Assembly: GCF_007558865.1 (NCBI RefSeq) | Contig: NZ_VLPK01000001.1 | Span: forward strand, 558,001 to 622,000 | DNA from: Mucilaginibacter corticis | GTDB lineage: Bacteria; Bacteroidota; Bacteroidia; Sphingobacteriales; Sphingobacteriaceae | Length of the DNA stretch: 64,000 nt | Direction of reading: 5' to 3' | In this document: positions 27,534 through 34,860 of the stretch, piece by piece | Numbering within the stretch: position 1 is the stretch's first letter | Layout of the letters: every line of letters begins with the position of its first letter | Made by a program: the position numbers and the translations under genes | Notes under the pieces: model-generated | Database searches by the model: none | What the model was told of the DNA's origin: nothing | Seen by the model: only the letters and a program-made list of their open reading frames with translations

Positions 27534-28696
27534 CATACCGCGCTAAGCGCGTATTCCGTCTTCAATATCTCTCCCGCGTGTTTAATCAAAGCGGCATCCA
27601 TTTCATGCACCTCTACTCCCGTGCCAATTTGGGTTAGCAGCATGATGGTCAGTTCGCCGCCCAGGTGCTCCCTAAACTCCTGCAGGCCTACCAGTATCGG
27701 GCTGTCATTGTTGGTTACTTCAAGTAAAGGGTGCGTAATTTCAAAGCCGACCTTCTTAATCAAATTGATCACACGGTGTGTTTCGTCTGTTGATAAGCGG
27801 CCCGAAAGATTAGAATAAACCGTATCCAGTGCTATGCCCATAGCGACCGCCTCGCCGTGCAATACTTTGAAGTTGGTCAGTTGTTCTAATTTATGCGCGC
27901 TCCAATGCCCAAAATCCAGCGGGCGCGATGAGCCTTTTTCAAAAGGATCCAGCCCGGCAATATGGTTAAGGTGCAGTTCGGCACAGCGTTTTATCAGGTA
28001 GTTCATGGTATCCCCGTCACGGGCTACCAATGCTGTCACGTTGTTTTCAAGCCATTCAAAAAATTGAGCGTCCTTGATCAGCGAAACCTTAATGGCCTCA
28101 GCTATACCCGAACGATAATCGCGATCGCTCAGTGTCAGCAAAAACCGGTCGTCGTTAAACACGGCTACCGGCGGAACGAACGTACCCAGGAAATTCTTTT
28201 TACCGAAATAGTTAATACTGTTTTTTACCCCAACACCCGAATCGTTTTGCGACAGCACCGTAGTAGGGATACGGATATGTTTTACCCCGCGATGCGCAAC
28301 CGCGGCTGCATAACCGGCCATATCCAACAACGACCCGCCGCCGATGGCCGCTACATAGCTATGCCTGTCGATATTGTAATGGTTAATGATATCCAGCAAT
28401 TTGCTGAAATAGCTTTCGTCGTTCTTGATGATCTCGCCTCCCGGCATAGATATGATCTCAGGAATAAGCTGGGCAGCCTTGTAAGTTGTGAAATAAGCTT
28501 TGATCTGACCGGCAAGCGCAGGGTTGGCTTTAAGCACATCCTGGTCTGCCACGAACAATATCTTTTTTACTGAGGTCGATGTTGAATCGGCTTCTAAAAA
28601 ATCATTAAAACCGGTATTGGTTAATTCAAAAAGGCCTGTAGTAAAAAATACCTTGTACTCAAACTTTACACTAAACGACTGCTGCAAAAATTCCAT
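27533..28696 (-). CDS. eboD: EboD-like 3-dehydroquinate synthase family protein
   Basis: Sugar-phosphate cyclase superfamily member (387 aa). The NAD-binding GGGSLLDMAGYAAA and IPTTVLSQNDSGVGVKNS, and the three zinc ligands Glu200 (SGIAEAIK), His264 (DFGHWSAH) and His280 (LHGEAVAMG), are all present, so it should be catalytic. Position within the ebo cluster argues against the shikimate-pathway AroB. The family also includes 2-epi-5-epi-valiolone synthases, and the true product cannot be told from sequence. Confidence 0.88.
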   Translation of the reverse strand: MEFLQQSFSVKFEYKVFFTTGLFELTNTGFNDFLEADSTSTSVKKILFVADQDVLKANPALAGQIKAYFTTYKAAQLIPEIISMPGGEIIKNDESYFSKLLDIINHYNIDRHSYVAAIGGGSLLDMAGYAAAVAHRGVKHIRIPTTVLSQNDSGVGVKNSINYFGKKNFLGTFVPPVAVFNDDRFLLTLSDRDYRSGIAEAIKVSLIKDAQFFEWLENNVTALVARDGDTMNYLIKRCAELHLNHIAGLDPFEKGSSRPLDFGHWSAHKLEQLTNFKVLHGEAVAMGIALDTVYSNLSGRLSTDETHRVINLIKKVGFEITHPLLEVTNNDSPILVGLQEFREHLGGELTIMLLTQIGTGVEVHEMDAALIKHAGEILKTEYALSAV

Positions 28697-29321
28697 ATCT
28701 AAAAGCGAATATCTAAAACATAAAATTAATATCCCCTATCTAACCAAAATTTGACGAAAATATTGAGGTAGGATTAGAATAGGGTTAAACATTGCAGTTG
28801 GTAATGGTTTTAAAGCTATCACTATGGAACCCTAACGCACGAGGCTTGCCCCGCTATGGCCGCGGAGGCCTTTGTTCTTTTCCTTGATGAAAAGAACCAA
28901 AAATCAAGTCAGCAAATAGGCTTCTTTGCGCTCTTGGCCTTTGCCCGGCAGTACAGTTAAAACCTCGGACCGCGCCTCTTTTGCCCCGCTATCGCACCCA
29001 CAAATCCCACGCTTCAGCAAAACCTGCGAATGCCCGTTCCTGCGCGCAAAGCCACCATTGTTTTACCTTCCCTCACCCGAAGCTTTTTTGCTGACATTTC
29101 GTTTTTTAACAATGATTTTGTATCGGACCTAACATAAAAGAGCGTAAAGGCCCGCCAATTCGCCGGGCCGGGTGTCTGGCCTGTGCGGATGAAGCGATCG
29201 AATTGGCTTGATGTTTGGTTACTTTGCATCTAAGGTAAAGTAACTGGCCTTAGCGGCCAAGAGCGTCACCGAGCGATAAATTAGTCGTTATGTCCTACAT
29301 AGAGATTGCGTTCCTAGATTT
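28697..29321. repeat. 625-base gap inside the ebo cluster, mostly a repeat-like noncoding element
   Basis: From about 28830 to 29280 the sequence has a mosaic look, with hairpins such as GAGGCTTG...GCCGCGGAGGCC, TTCTTTTCCTTGATGAAAAGAA (28874-28895) and GTTACTTT/AAAGTAAC (29218-29244). This style resembles high-copy interspersed elements of related genomes. Two short open frames on opposite strands (28926-29132 plus, 29014-29229 minus) have low-complexity translations and no ribosome site; I do not call them genes. The rest of the gap shows nothing. Confidence 0.55.
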
Positions 29322-30212
29322 TTACGTAACCGCAAACACCTTAGCAAACCGCATAGAGACAGGCAGTAAACACGCAATAAACACAGCGGCCCATATAGCG
29401 CCAAAAGCTGCTGCCCATGCAGCATCCATTAATATCAGGGAGATAACTCCGGCTTTAACGGCTTTGCCGATATTGGGGCCAATGGGATTTTTGATAGCAT
29501 TAGCCAGCGGACGATATATCATCCATGCAAATGGCAGTAAAAATGCGATAGCGGCCGGTTGTGCCTGGTTAATGGCGAAGAAAGTTATAGCGCAAATCAC
29601 GATGGCGTAAAGCACCCCGCCGATGTATAAATTACGTTTATTACCGCCATGAACTTCACCCTGGCTGATCATGGTGATAGAGAATATGTAAATAATTGGC
29701 ACTACTGCCAGGTAATAAAAATGCTCAAGCATAGGTACCGCAATGCTTATCCCCAGCAATAAATTTAAACCGCGGCATAAGCCCATATTCAGCGGACCAA
29801 CAAATGGGTAATGCTTGCTTACCTTGTTGTACAGCAATGCAAAAAAAGCAACTCCTGCAGCTAAAGCGCCCGCATGGTTACTATACGAAAAAGCGAACCC
29901 GATACCCCACAATAATAAAAATGCCCCTAAAAATGTCGCCTCTTTCAGACTTACCAAGCCGCTTGGGATGGCACGTTCCGGGCGTTCTACTTTGTCAAGT
30001 TCGGCATCAAAAACATCATTAAAAACTATGCCGCCGCCGTATAAACCAATGGTTGACAGACATAGCAGCAAAACAGGGTAAAAGCTGTTGGCAGTAAAAG
30101 TAAGGTGACTAAAATAACCGGCTATAGCAATGCCCGCCAGCACATCCGCAACCGAAGTTACGATGTTTGCCGGGCGCATCAGCCTTAAATAAACGGTTAA
30201 TTTACCCGCCAT
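29322..30212 (-). CDS. eboC: EboC-like UbiA-family prenyltransferase
   Basis: Integral membrane UbiA superfamily protein (296 aa) with about eight to nine hydrophobic helices. The first aspartate-rich motif is seen as NDVFDAELDKVERPERAIPSG split over residues about 65-85, with opening RPANIVTSVADVLAGIA. Members transfer prenyl groups to aromatic or other acceptors. In Ebo systems it is thought to prenylate the trafficked metabolite or a carrier. It is separated from eboB by one base and from eboD by the repeat-like gap. Confidence 0.9.
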   Translation of the reverse strand: MAGKLTVYLRLMRPANIVTSVADVLAGIAIAGYFSHLTFTANSFYPVLLLCLSTIGLYGGGIVFNDVFDAELDKVERPERAIPSGLVSLKEATFLGAFLLLWGIGFAFSYSNHAGALAAGVAFFALLYNKVSKHYPFVGPLNMGLCRGLNLLLGISIAVPMLEHFYYLAVVPIIYIFSITMISQGEVHGGNKRNLYIGGVLYAIVICAITFFAINQAQPAAIAFLLPFAWMIYRPLANAIKNPIGPNIGKAVKAGVISLILMDAAWAAAFGAIWAAVFIACLLPVSMRFAKVFAVT

Positions 30213-30213
30213 G

Positions 30214-31200
30214 TTAGCTGATGATAATAGATGATTTATCTACCCGTGGTTGCTGGCCACCACGTAAAATGGTATTGCCTTCAAATTTCTGGCTTTGATC
30301 TATAGTATTGCTAACCGACGCAAAATCTGCTTCATCTATTTGTCCGCTTTGCGCAAAAGCGGTGATGGTATTACGGTAAGTGATCAGTTCGATATCTGCG
30401 TCGCTTATACCGCGGATCTTCATCAACGCGGCAGTTTTTGGCACAGCCAGCGGGTCGCTGATACCCCAGTCGGCAGCCGAGTTTACCATAATCCGCTCCG
30501 AACCATATTGTTTGGCGATCTCTACCATACGCTCATTACCCATTTTGGTGAACGGATAGATGGTAAACGCGGCCCAGAAGCCACGGTCTAACACCTCTTT
30601 TACAGTTTCTTCATTGTTATGATCTACGATCACTTTATAAGGGTCGAGGCCATGCTCTATGGCAATATCCATGCTCCGTTTGGTGCCGCCTTTTTTGTCG
30701 CGGTGCGGGGTATGGATCTGCACCGGCAGTCCCGATTCTTTTGCCAGCTCTAATTGCAGGCGATAATATTTTTCTTCGGCGGCGGTCTGATCGTCAAAGC
30801 CTATTTCGCCTATACCTACCACCCCTTCCTTGTAAACAAACAGCGGCAGTATCTCCATTACTTGTTCGGCTAAAGCTTCATTGTTCGCTTCGCGGGAGTT
30901 TAAGCCAATAGTGCAATAGTGCTTGATACCAAATTGCGACGAGCGGAAACGCTCCCAGCCAATCAAACTGCTGTAATAATCGCGAAAACTATCTATACCC
31001 GTACGCGGCTGCCCCAGCCAAAAGGCAGGCTCTATCAGCGCTACCACACCGGCATCGGCCATGGCCTGGTAATCGTCCGTCGTGCGCGATGTCATGTGCA
31101 CATGCGGGTCAAAAAACTTCATGCCTTTTATGCCATCCAGGCTAACAGCCGGCGAAAGCGGCTCGTTCTTTACTTCTTCAAACGAATGGGTACAACACAT
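30214..31200 (-). CDS. eboB: EboB-like TatD-family metal hydrolase
   Basis: Amidohydrolase-superfamily TIM barrel of 328 aa. Metal-binding motifs are FFDPHVHMTSR (His33, His35), GIGEIGFDD, VQIHTPHRDKKGG, IVDHNNEETV and VNSAADWG. The last 40 residues are polar and less conserved. An internal Met at residue 27 (MKFFDPH) is a possible alternative start. It sits between eboA (13 bases) and eboC (1 base) in one transcript. Substrate unknown. Confidence 0.88.
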   Translation of the reverse strand: MCCTHSFEEVKNEPLSPAVSLDGIKGMKFFDPHVHMTSRTTDDYQAMADAGVVALIEPAFWLGQPRTGIDSFRDYYSSLIGWERFRSSQFGIKHYCTIGLNSREANNEALAEQVMEILPLFVYKEGVVGIGEIGFDDQTAAEEKYYRLQLELAKESGLPVQIHTPHRDKKGGTKRSMDIAIEHGLDPYKVIVDHNNEETVKEVLDRGFWAAFTIYPFTKMGNERMVEIAKQYGSERIMVNSAADWGISDPLAVPKTAALMKIRGISDADIELITYRNTITAFAQSGQIDEADFASVSNTIDQSQKFEGNTILRGGQQPRVDKSSIIIS

Positions 31201-31213
31201 ATCTTTTCTGTAT

Positions 31214-32047
31214 TTATTGGCCGGTTAAAGTATCCCAGCTTAATTTTTGACTATCTATAGCTGTTACCAGCTCGGGGTATTTATTCACTAATTCTTTTGC
31301 AGGCGGGTAAGTCGATTGGCTGATGGCCAGCGCGCCGGCCTTACGGTCGACAAGCGTACCATCGTCAAACAGGCGTTGAATGTCTTCAAACAGTTTATCG
31401 TCAATAAACGGACCAACCAATCGCCATAAATTAGGGTTCACCTCGCGTTTCGCGGCCCAGCGCTCGTGCGCGTAATCGCTCAATATGTAAGCCAGCTCTT
31501 TATTGGCACGGGTATCAATACCCGTTATCTTGCCGATCTGCTTATCGGTAAAAAACGCTTTCAGCACCAGTTGGTTCCAAGCACTTTGATCCAGGTTTTG
31601 CGCAGGGTAAGGGTTGTGGTACATAATGGCCTCCAGCACGCTACCAATATTACTGCGGATCCCTTCAGAACATCTTTTCACCCAGATCTCCGGGTAAGAA
31701 AGTAACGGCAATGCAGAATATAAAGCTACTAGCTCGCCCATTTCGGCAGCCAAAAACAGCGCTTCAATAACCCGGAAGTATTCGTCTTTATCTGTTGCGT
31801 CAACATTTAGCAACAGGTAAGCACGGCCCAAACGGTCTATGCTCCAGCCGTCAACCGTAAAACCCGGTATGGCGGCGCTTATTTGCACGTTTTGTTCGGC
31901 AGTAATGTTGATAGTAGCCTTACCTGTTTTGCGGGGCAGTAATACAAAGGCGGTATTTAGCGGACGTTTTTCTTCCAGCCAGGCAAAAACATCAGGCGTG
32001 GTATTGGCCCTTATAATTTCTTTTAATATCGATCTGATCTCTTCCAC
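31214..32047 (-). CDS. eboA: EboA-like protein
   Basis: EboA domain protein of 277 aa, starting at GTG because no in-frame ATG is close by. It is mostly alpha-helical, with FLAAEMGELVALYSALPLLS and DQSAWNQLVLKAFFTDKQIG (about residues 160-180) being characteristic of EboA. No known enzymatic fold can be assigned by eye. It opens the canonical ebo order and lies 6 bases after a TMEM220-like gene, so both are in the same transcript. Confidence 0.85.
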   Translation of the reverse strand: MEEIRSILKEIIRANTTPDVFAWLEEKRPLNTAFVLLPRKTGKATINITAEQNVQISAAIPGFTVDGWSIDRLGRAYLLLNVDATDKDEYFRVIEALFLAAEMGELVALYSALPLLSYPEIWVKRCSEGIRSNIGSVLEAIMYHNPYPAQNLDQSAWNQLVLKAFFTDKQIGKITGIDTRANKELAYILSDYAHERWAAKREVNPNLWRLVGPFIDDKLFEDIQRLFDDGTLVDRKAGALAISQSTYPPAKELVNKYPELVTAIDSQKLSWDTLTGQ

Positions 32048-32053
32048 TTTGTA

Positions 32054-32431
32054 TTAAATATGCATCACCACAAAATAATCAATGATCAATGCTGCGGATA
32101 TGATCAGCAAACCAAAAAACTCGCGGGTATTTTCAATAAAAGGCTTTTCGGCCTGCATGGTTTCAACCAGGCTTGGGGTACGGTATTTAACTATCCAATC
32201 CTTAACGCCATCTTTCTCAAAGAAAAGCTTAACCGCGTAAATCAAATAAAAGGCAGTAAGCCCAAGGTATACATTAGGATAGTACATGCCAAAACAAGCC
32301 AGTCCGCAGCAAGCCGCTACTGCTACGTATATCGGCACCCATAAATACCAGTCAATATCATTCAAATTCAGGTAGGCAAATACCAGGAACGACAGGCAAA
32401 AAATCACATTGATAATAATAAAGGCAATCAT
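32054..32431 (-). CDS. TMEM220-family small membrane protein
   Basis: Protein of 125 aa with about four hydrophobic helices and the family motif YLNLNDIDWYLWVPIY near residue 20, matching transmembrane 220 proteins of unknown function. A cytosolic loop KYRTPSLVETMQAEKP precedes the last helix. It ends 6 bases before eboA and is the first gene of that transcript, so it may be a membrane partner of the Ebo proteins. This link is inferred from spacing only. Confidence 0.75.
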   Translation of the reverse strand: MIAFIIINVIFCLSFLVFAYLNLNDIDWYLWVPIYVAVAACCGLACFGMYYPNVYLGLTAFYLIYAVKLFFEKDGVKDWIVKYRTPSLVETMQAEKPFIENTREFFGLLIISAALIIDYFVVMHI

Positions 32432-32573
32432 GGTAAATTTTTAATAAAGATACAGCAGGGTTTACAGACGGGACATGACCGCCGTCACAATTTGTAAAAT
32501 TAATACACTAACGTGCAATTATACTAATTTAATGCAAGGCTTATGTAAAAAAGCAATTACGGCGTGGCAAAAC

Positions 32574-33956
32574 CTATTTTTTACTGCGGATACGATATTT
32601 AGCCATCCTGCTGCGCCTTTGTTTCTGCCTGCGCTGCTCGGCTTCCGCTATACTTTCTGCTGAAGATTCATCATCAAAGATCTTGGGTACGGCAATGCGT
32701 TGCGAACTGTAAATGCCCGATTCACCACTGAAAAAGTAAGCGGTAAAACATGCCACCGCGAAGAACAAAGCATACTCGCTGCCAAAAAGCTCTACCCCCA
32801 TTACGGTACTGGCCAGCGGTGTATTGGTAGCACCCGCGAAAACTGCAATGAAGCCCAGTGCGGCAAACAAACTTACCGGGGCATTCATTAAACCAGATAA
32901 GGTATTGCCCAAAGTTGAGCCAATATAAAACAGCGGCGTCACTTCGCCCCCTTTAAAACCGGTGCCGAGTGTGATGGTAGTGTAAACCGTTTTCCATAGC
33001 CAGCTTAGGGGATGTGCGCCGCCCGGGTTAAATGAAGAAGATATAGTTACAGCACCGGGGTATGGCGGCTTAACGCCCAGGCCCAAGTAATCCGGCTTGC
33101 CAATGATCAATGTTAAACCTATTACAATAAGGCCACCGATGAACGGGATAAGCCATTTTTTTGATACCAGGCTATTAAATACCGTTTTTACACCGTGTAC
33201 AGCTTCGGCAAACAGATAGCTGGTTAACCCAAAAGCTATGGACGCTACAATAACCTTAGCCAGCAACAAAATATCAAGCGGTAAATAAACAGATAATATG
33301 CTGCTTCCGGCAGGGACAATAGCGATGTGATAAGTTTCGTGGTGTACACCCCAGGCCAATACGGTAACGTCACCAACAATAGCCGCGACCAGGCAGGGCA
33401 CCAGCGCCGTATATTGAATGCGGCCGATGGTTAAAACTTCCATGGCAAATATGGCACCGGTTAACGGCGTACCGAATACAGCGCCAAAGCCCGCCGCAAT
33501 ACCCGCGGTAAGCAGTACCCGGTTATCATTATCATTTAATTTGAACCACTTGCTGAACATCTGGGCAATACTGCCGCCAATTTGCACAGCCGTACCCTCG
33601 CGCCCTACCGAGCCGCCAAACAATTGGGTAACCACCGTCGAGATCAGGATAAGCGGGGCCATGCTTTTAGGCACACCACCACCGGGGTTATGGATCTCGT
33701 CCATAATGAGGTTATTGCCTTTGGCGGCTGTTGTACCCCACCATTTGTAGGCAAAGTAAATAGCAATACCCGCTAACGGTAAAAAATAAAGCACGTACTG
33801 GTGAGCAAACCTGAAGTTAATGGCCAGGTTTAACAGCCATAAAAACAGCGTGATCATACAACCAATCACAAAGGCAATAGGCACGGTAATAGCCGTCCAG
33901 CGGATAAGGTGTTTTAAAGTTGCTAAATGAGATGTGTTGAAGAATTTGTTTTTCAT
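32574..33956 (-). CDS. CLC-F type fluoride/proton antiporter
   Basis: CLC-family transporter of 460 aa with about ten to twelve helices. The motifs are those of the fluoride branch: GNNLIMDEI with Met at the anion site in place of the canonical GSGIP serine, GREGTAVQIGGSIAQMF, and GTGFKGGEVTPLFYIGSTLG. The last 35 residues are very basic (AEQRRQKQRRSRMAKYRIRS). The leader contains a fluoride riboswitch (33964-34062), which independently supports fluoride export. It is the only gene of its unit. Confidence 0.92.
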   Translation of the reverse strand: MKNKFFNTSHLATLKHLIRWTAITVPIAFVIGCMITLFLWLLNLAINFRFAHQYVLYFLPLAGIAIYFAYKWWGTTAAKGNNLIMDEIHNPGGGVPKSMAPLILISTVVTQLFGGSVGREGTAVQIGGSIAQMFSKWFKLNDNDNRVLLTAGIAAGFGAVFGTPLTGAIFAMEVLTIGRIQYTALVPCLVAAIVGDVTVLAWGVHHETYHIAIVPAGSSILSVYLPLDILLLAKVIVASIAFGLTSYLFAEAVHGVKTVFNSLVSKKWLIPFIGGLIVIGLTLIIGKPDYLGLGVKPPYPGAVTISSSFNPGGAHPLSWLWKTVYTTITLGTGFKGGEVTPLFYIGSTLGNTLSGLMNAPVSLFAALGFIAVFAGATNTPLASTVMGVELFGSEYALFFAVACFTAYFFSGESGIYSSQRIAVPKIFDDESSAESIAEAEQRRQKQRRSRMAKYRIRSKK

Positions 33957-33963
33957 GATATAT

Positions 33964-34062
33964 CCTACAAAAAAATAAGCGCAGCAAATACTGCTAATTA
34001 ATTAGTTTTTTGTAGGCGCCATCAGCTTTTTAAGGCGGTTAAATCGGAAGACACCATTTCCG
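33964..34062 (-). promoter_or_regulatory. Fluoride riboswitch (crcB motif) with translational switch
   Basis: On the minus strand P1 is CGGAA/TTCCG (34062-34058 with 34049-34045), closing the loop ATGGTGTC. The joining sequence AACCGCC and the 3' strand CTGATGGCGCCTAC follow. The loop GGTGTC can pair with GGCGCC (34020-34015) as the aptamer pseudoknot. The 3' strand CCTACAAAAAA (34016-34006) can instead pair with TTTTTTGTAGG (33974-33964), which ends 7 bases before the ATG. In that state the ribosome site is closed; fluoride binding should free it. The aptamer is a strong match; the switch is inferred from pairing. Confidence 0.93.
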
Positions 34063-34214
34063 TTTTTGTCGAGCCCAAATGTAGCAATTAATGCGCGGAT
34101 AAAAAATGAGATTTTTATAAAAGGGAGATCAACCCTTTACCGGTTTTTAAAAGGGCAATAAAATGCCTATAATTGACCCTTTAAAAAACAACCGCGTAAA
34201 CAGGATTTTCCCGT

Positions 34215-34817
34215 ATGATAAAGCATATTTTATTGAGATTGATAGGATCGTTAGAGATCAGGTTTAACTTTCATGTATTGAAGAAAAGAAAGCTGACTAT
34301 TGGCTCATCTAAAATAAAGTTGGGGAAAGAATGGATATTGTCTGAATACGACGCGCTGGATGCCAGCAAAGCGTCAGACTGGCAACGCCTGTTTGGCGAT
34401 CAACGACTTACCAATATCCTGGCCGAGCACGTTTGGGAGCACATCCCCGACGAAGAAACCCGCCTGTCAAACCAAAACTGTTACGACTGGCTTCAAAAAG
34501 GCGGCCGCCTGAGAATTGCTGTGCCCGACGGCAACAACCCCGATAAAGAATACATTGAATGGGTACGCGTCGGCGGTACCGGTGTGGGTGCTGATGATCA
34601 TAAAATACTCTACACCTACGACGTAATGAAAAGCCGGCTTGAAAAAGCAGGTTTCAGGGTGGAGCTATTGGAATATTGGGACGAGAACGGCAAATTTAAC
34701 TACACCGACTGGACACTTGACGGCGGTATGATCCACCGCTCACGCCGGTTTGACCCAAGAAACCAGGATGGAAAGTTGGGTTATACTTCGTTGATTGTGG
34801 ATGCAGTGAAGGATTAA
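34215..34817 (+). CDS. Methyltransferase-like protein lacking the SAM motif I
   Basis: Protein of 200 aa with the later half of a class I methyltransferase fold: LAEHVWEHIPDEET (about residues 69-82), WLQKGGRLRIAVPDG, and a C-terminal beta strand ending SLIVDAVKD. The usual glycine-rich motif I is missing; the N-terminus reads LTIGSSKIKLGKEWIL. This shape is common in cell-surface sugar or glycosyltransferase-associated methyltransferase-like proteins. Activity is uncertain. It is transcribed away from the CLC-F gene and toward the TonB receptor. Confidence 0.7.
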   Translation: MIKHILLRLIGSLEIRFNFHVLKKRKLTIGSSKIKLGKEWILSEYDALDASKASDWQRLFGDQRLTNILAEHVWEHIPDEETRLSNQNCYDWLQKGGRLRIAVPDGNNPDKEYIEWVRVGGTGVGADDHKILYTYDVMKSRLEKAGFRVELLEYWDENGKFNYTDWTLDGGMIHRSRRFDPRNQDGKLGYTSLIVDAVKD

Positions 34818-34846
34818 AAGGGACTCGCAAATTCACGAATCCCTTT
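34817..34846. terminator. Bidirectional hairpin terminator
   Basis: AAAGGGA pairs with TCCCTTT, and an inner TCG pairs with CGA across one mismatch, around an 8-base loop. It has A-rich and T-rich sides and lies between converging genes (stops at 34817 and 34861), so it can serve both. Confidence 0.75.
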
Positions 34847-34860
34847 AATCTATTTCTATT

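Noticed and set aside
27962..28573. 203-codon plus-strand frame
   Set aside because: It is antisense to eboD, whose zinc ligands and motifs are intact; the frame is a shadow of codon bias.
27533..28696. Housekeeping AroB (3-dehydroquinate synthase)
   Set aside because: The fold and zinc ligands match the superfamily, but the position inside a complete ebo cluster and the sequence around the active site fit EboD better.
28926..29229. Two overlapping short open frames on opposite strands in the ebo gap
   Set aside because: Both lie in a hairpin-rich repeat-like block, have biased low-complexity translations and no promoter or ribosome site; neither can be preferred.
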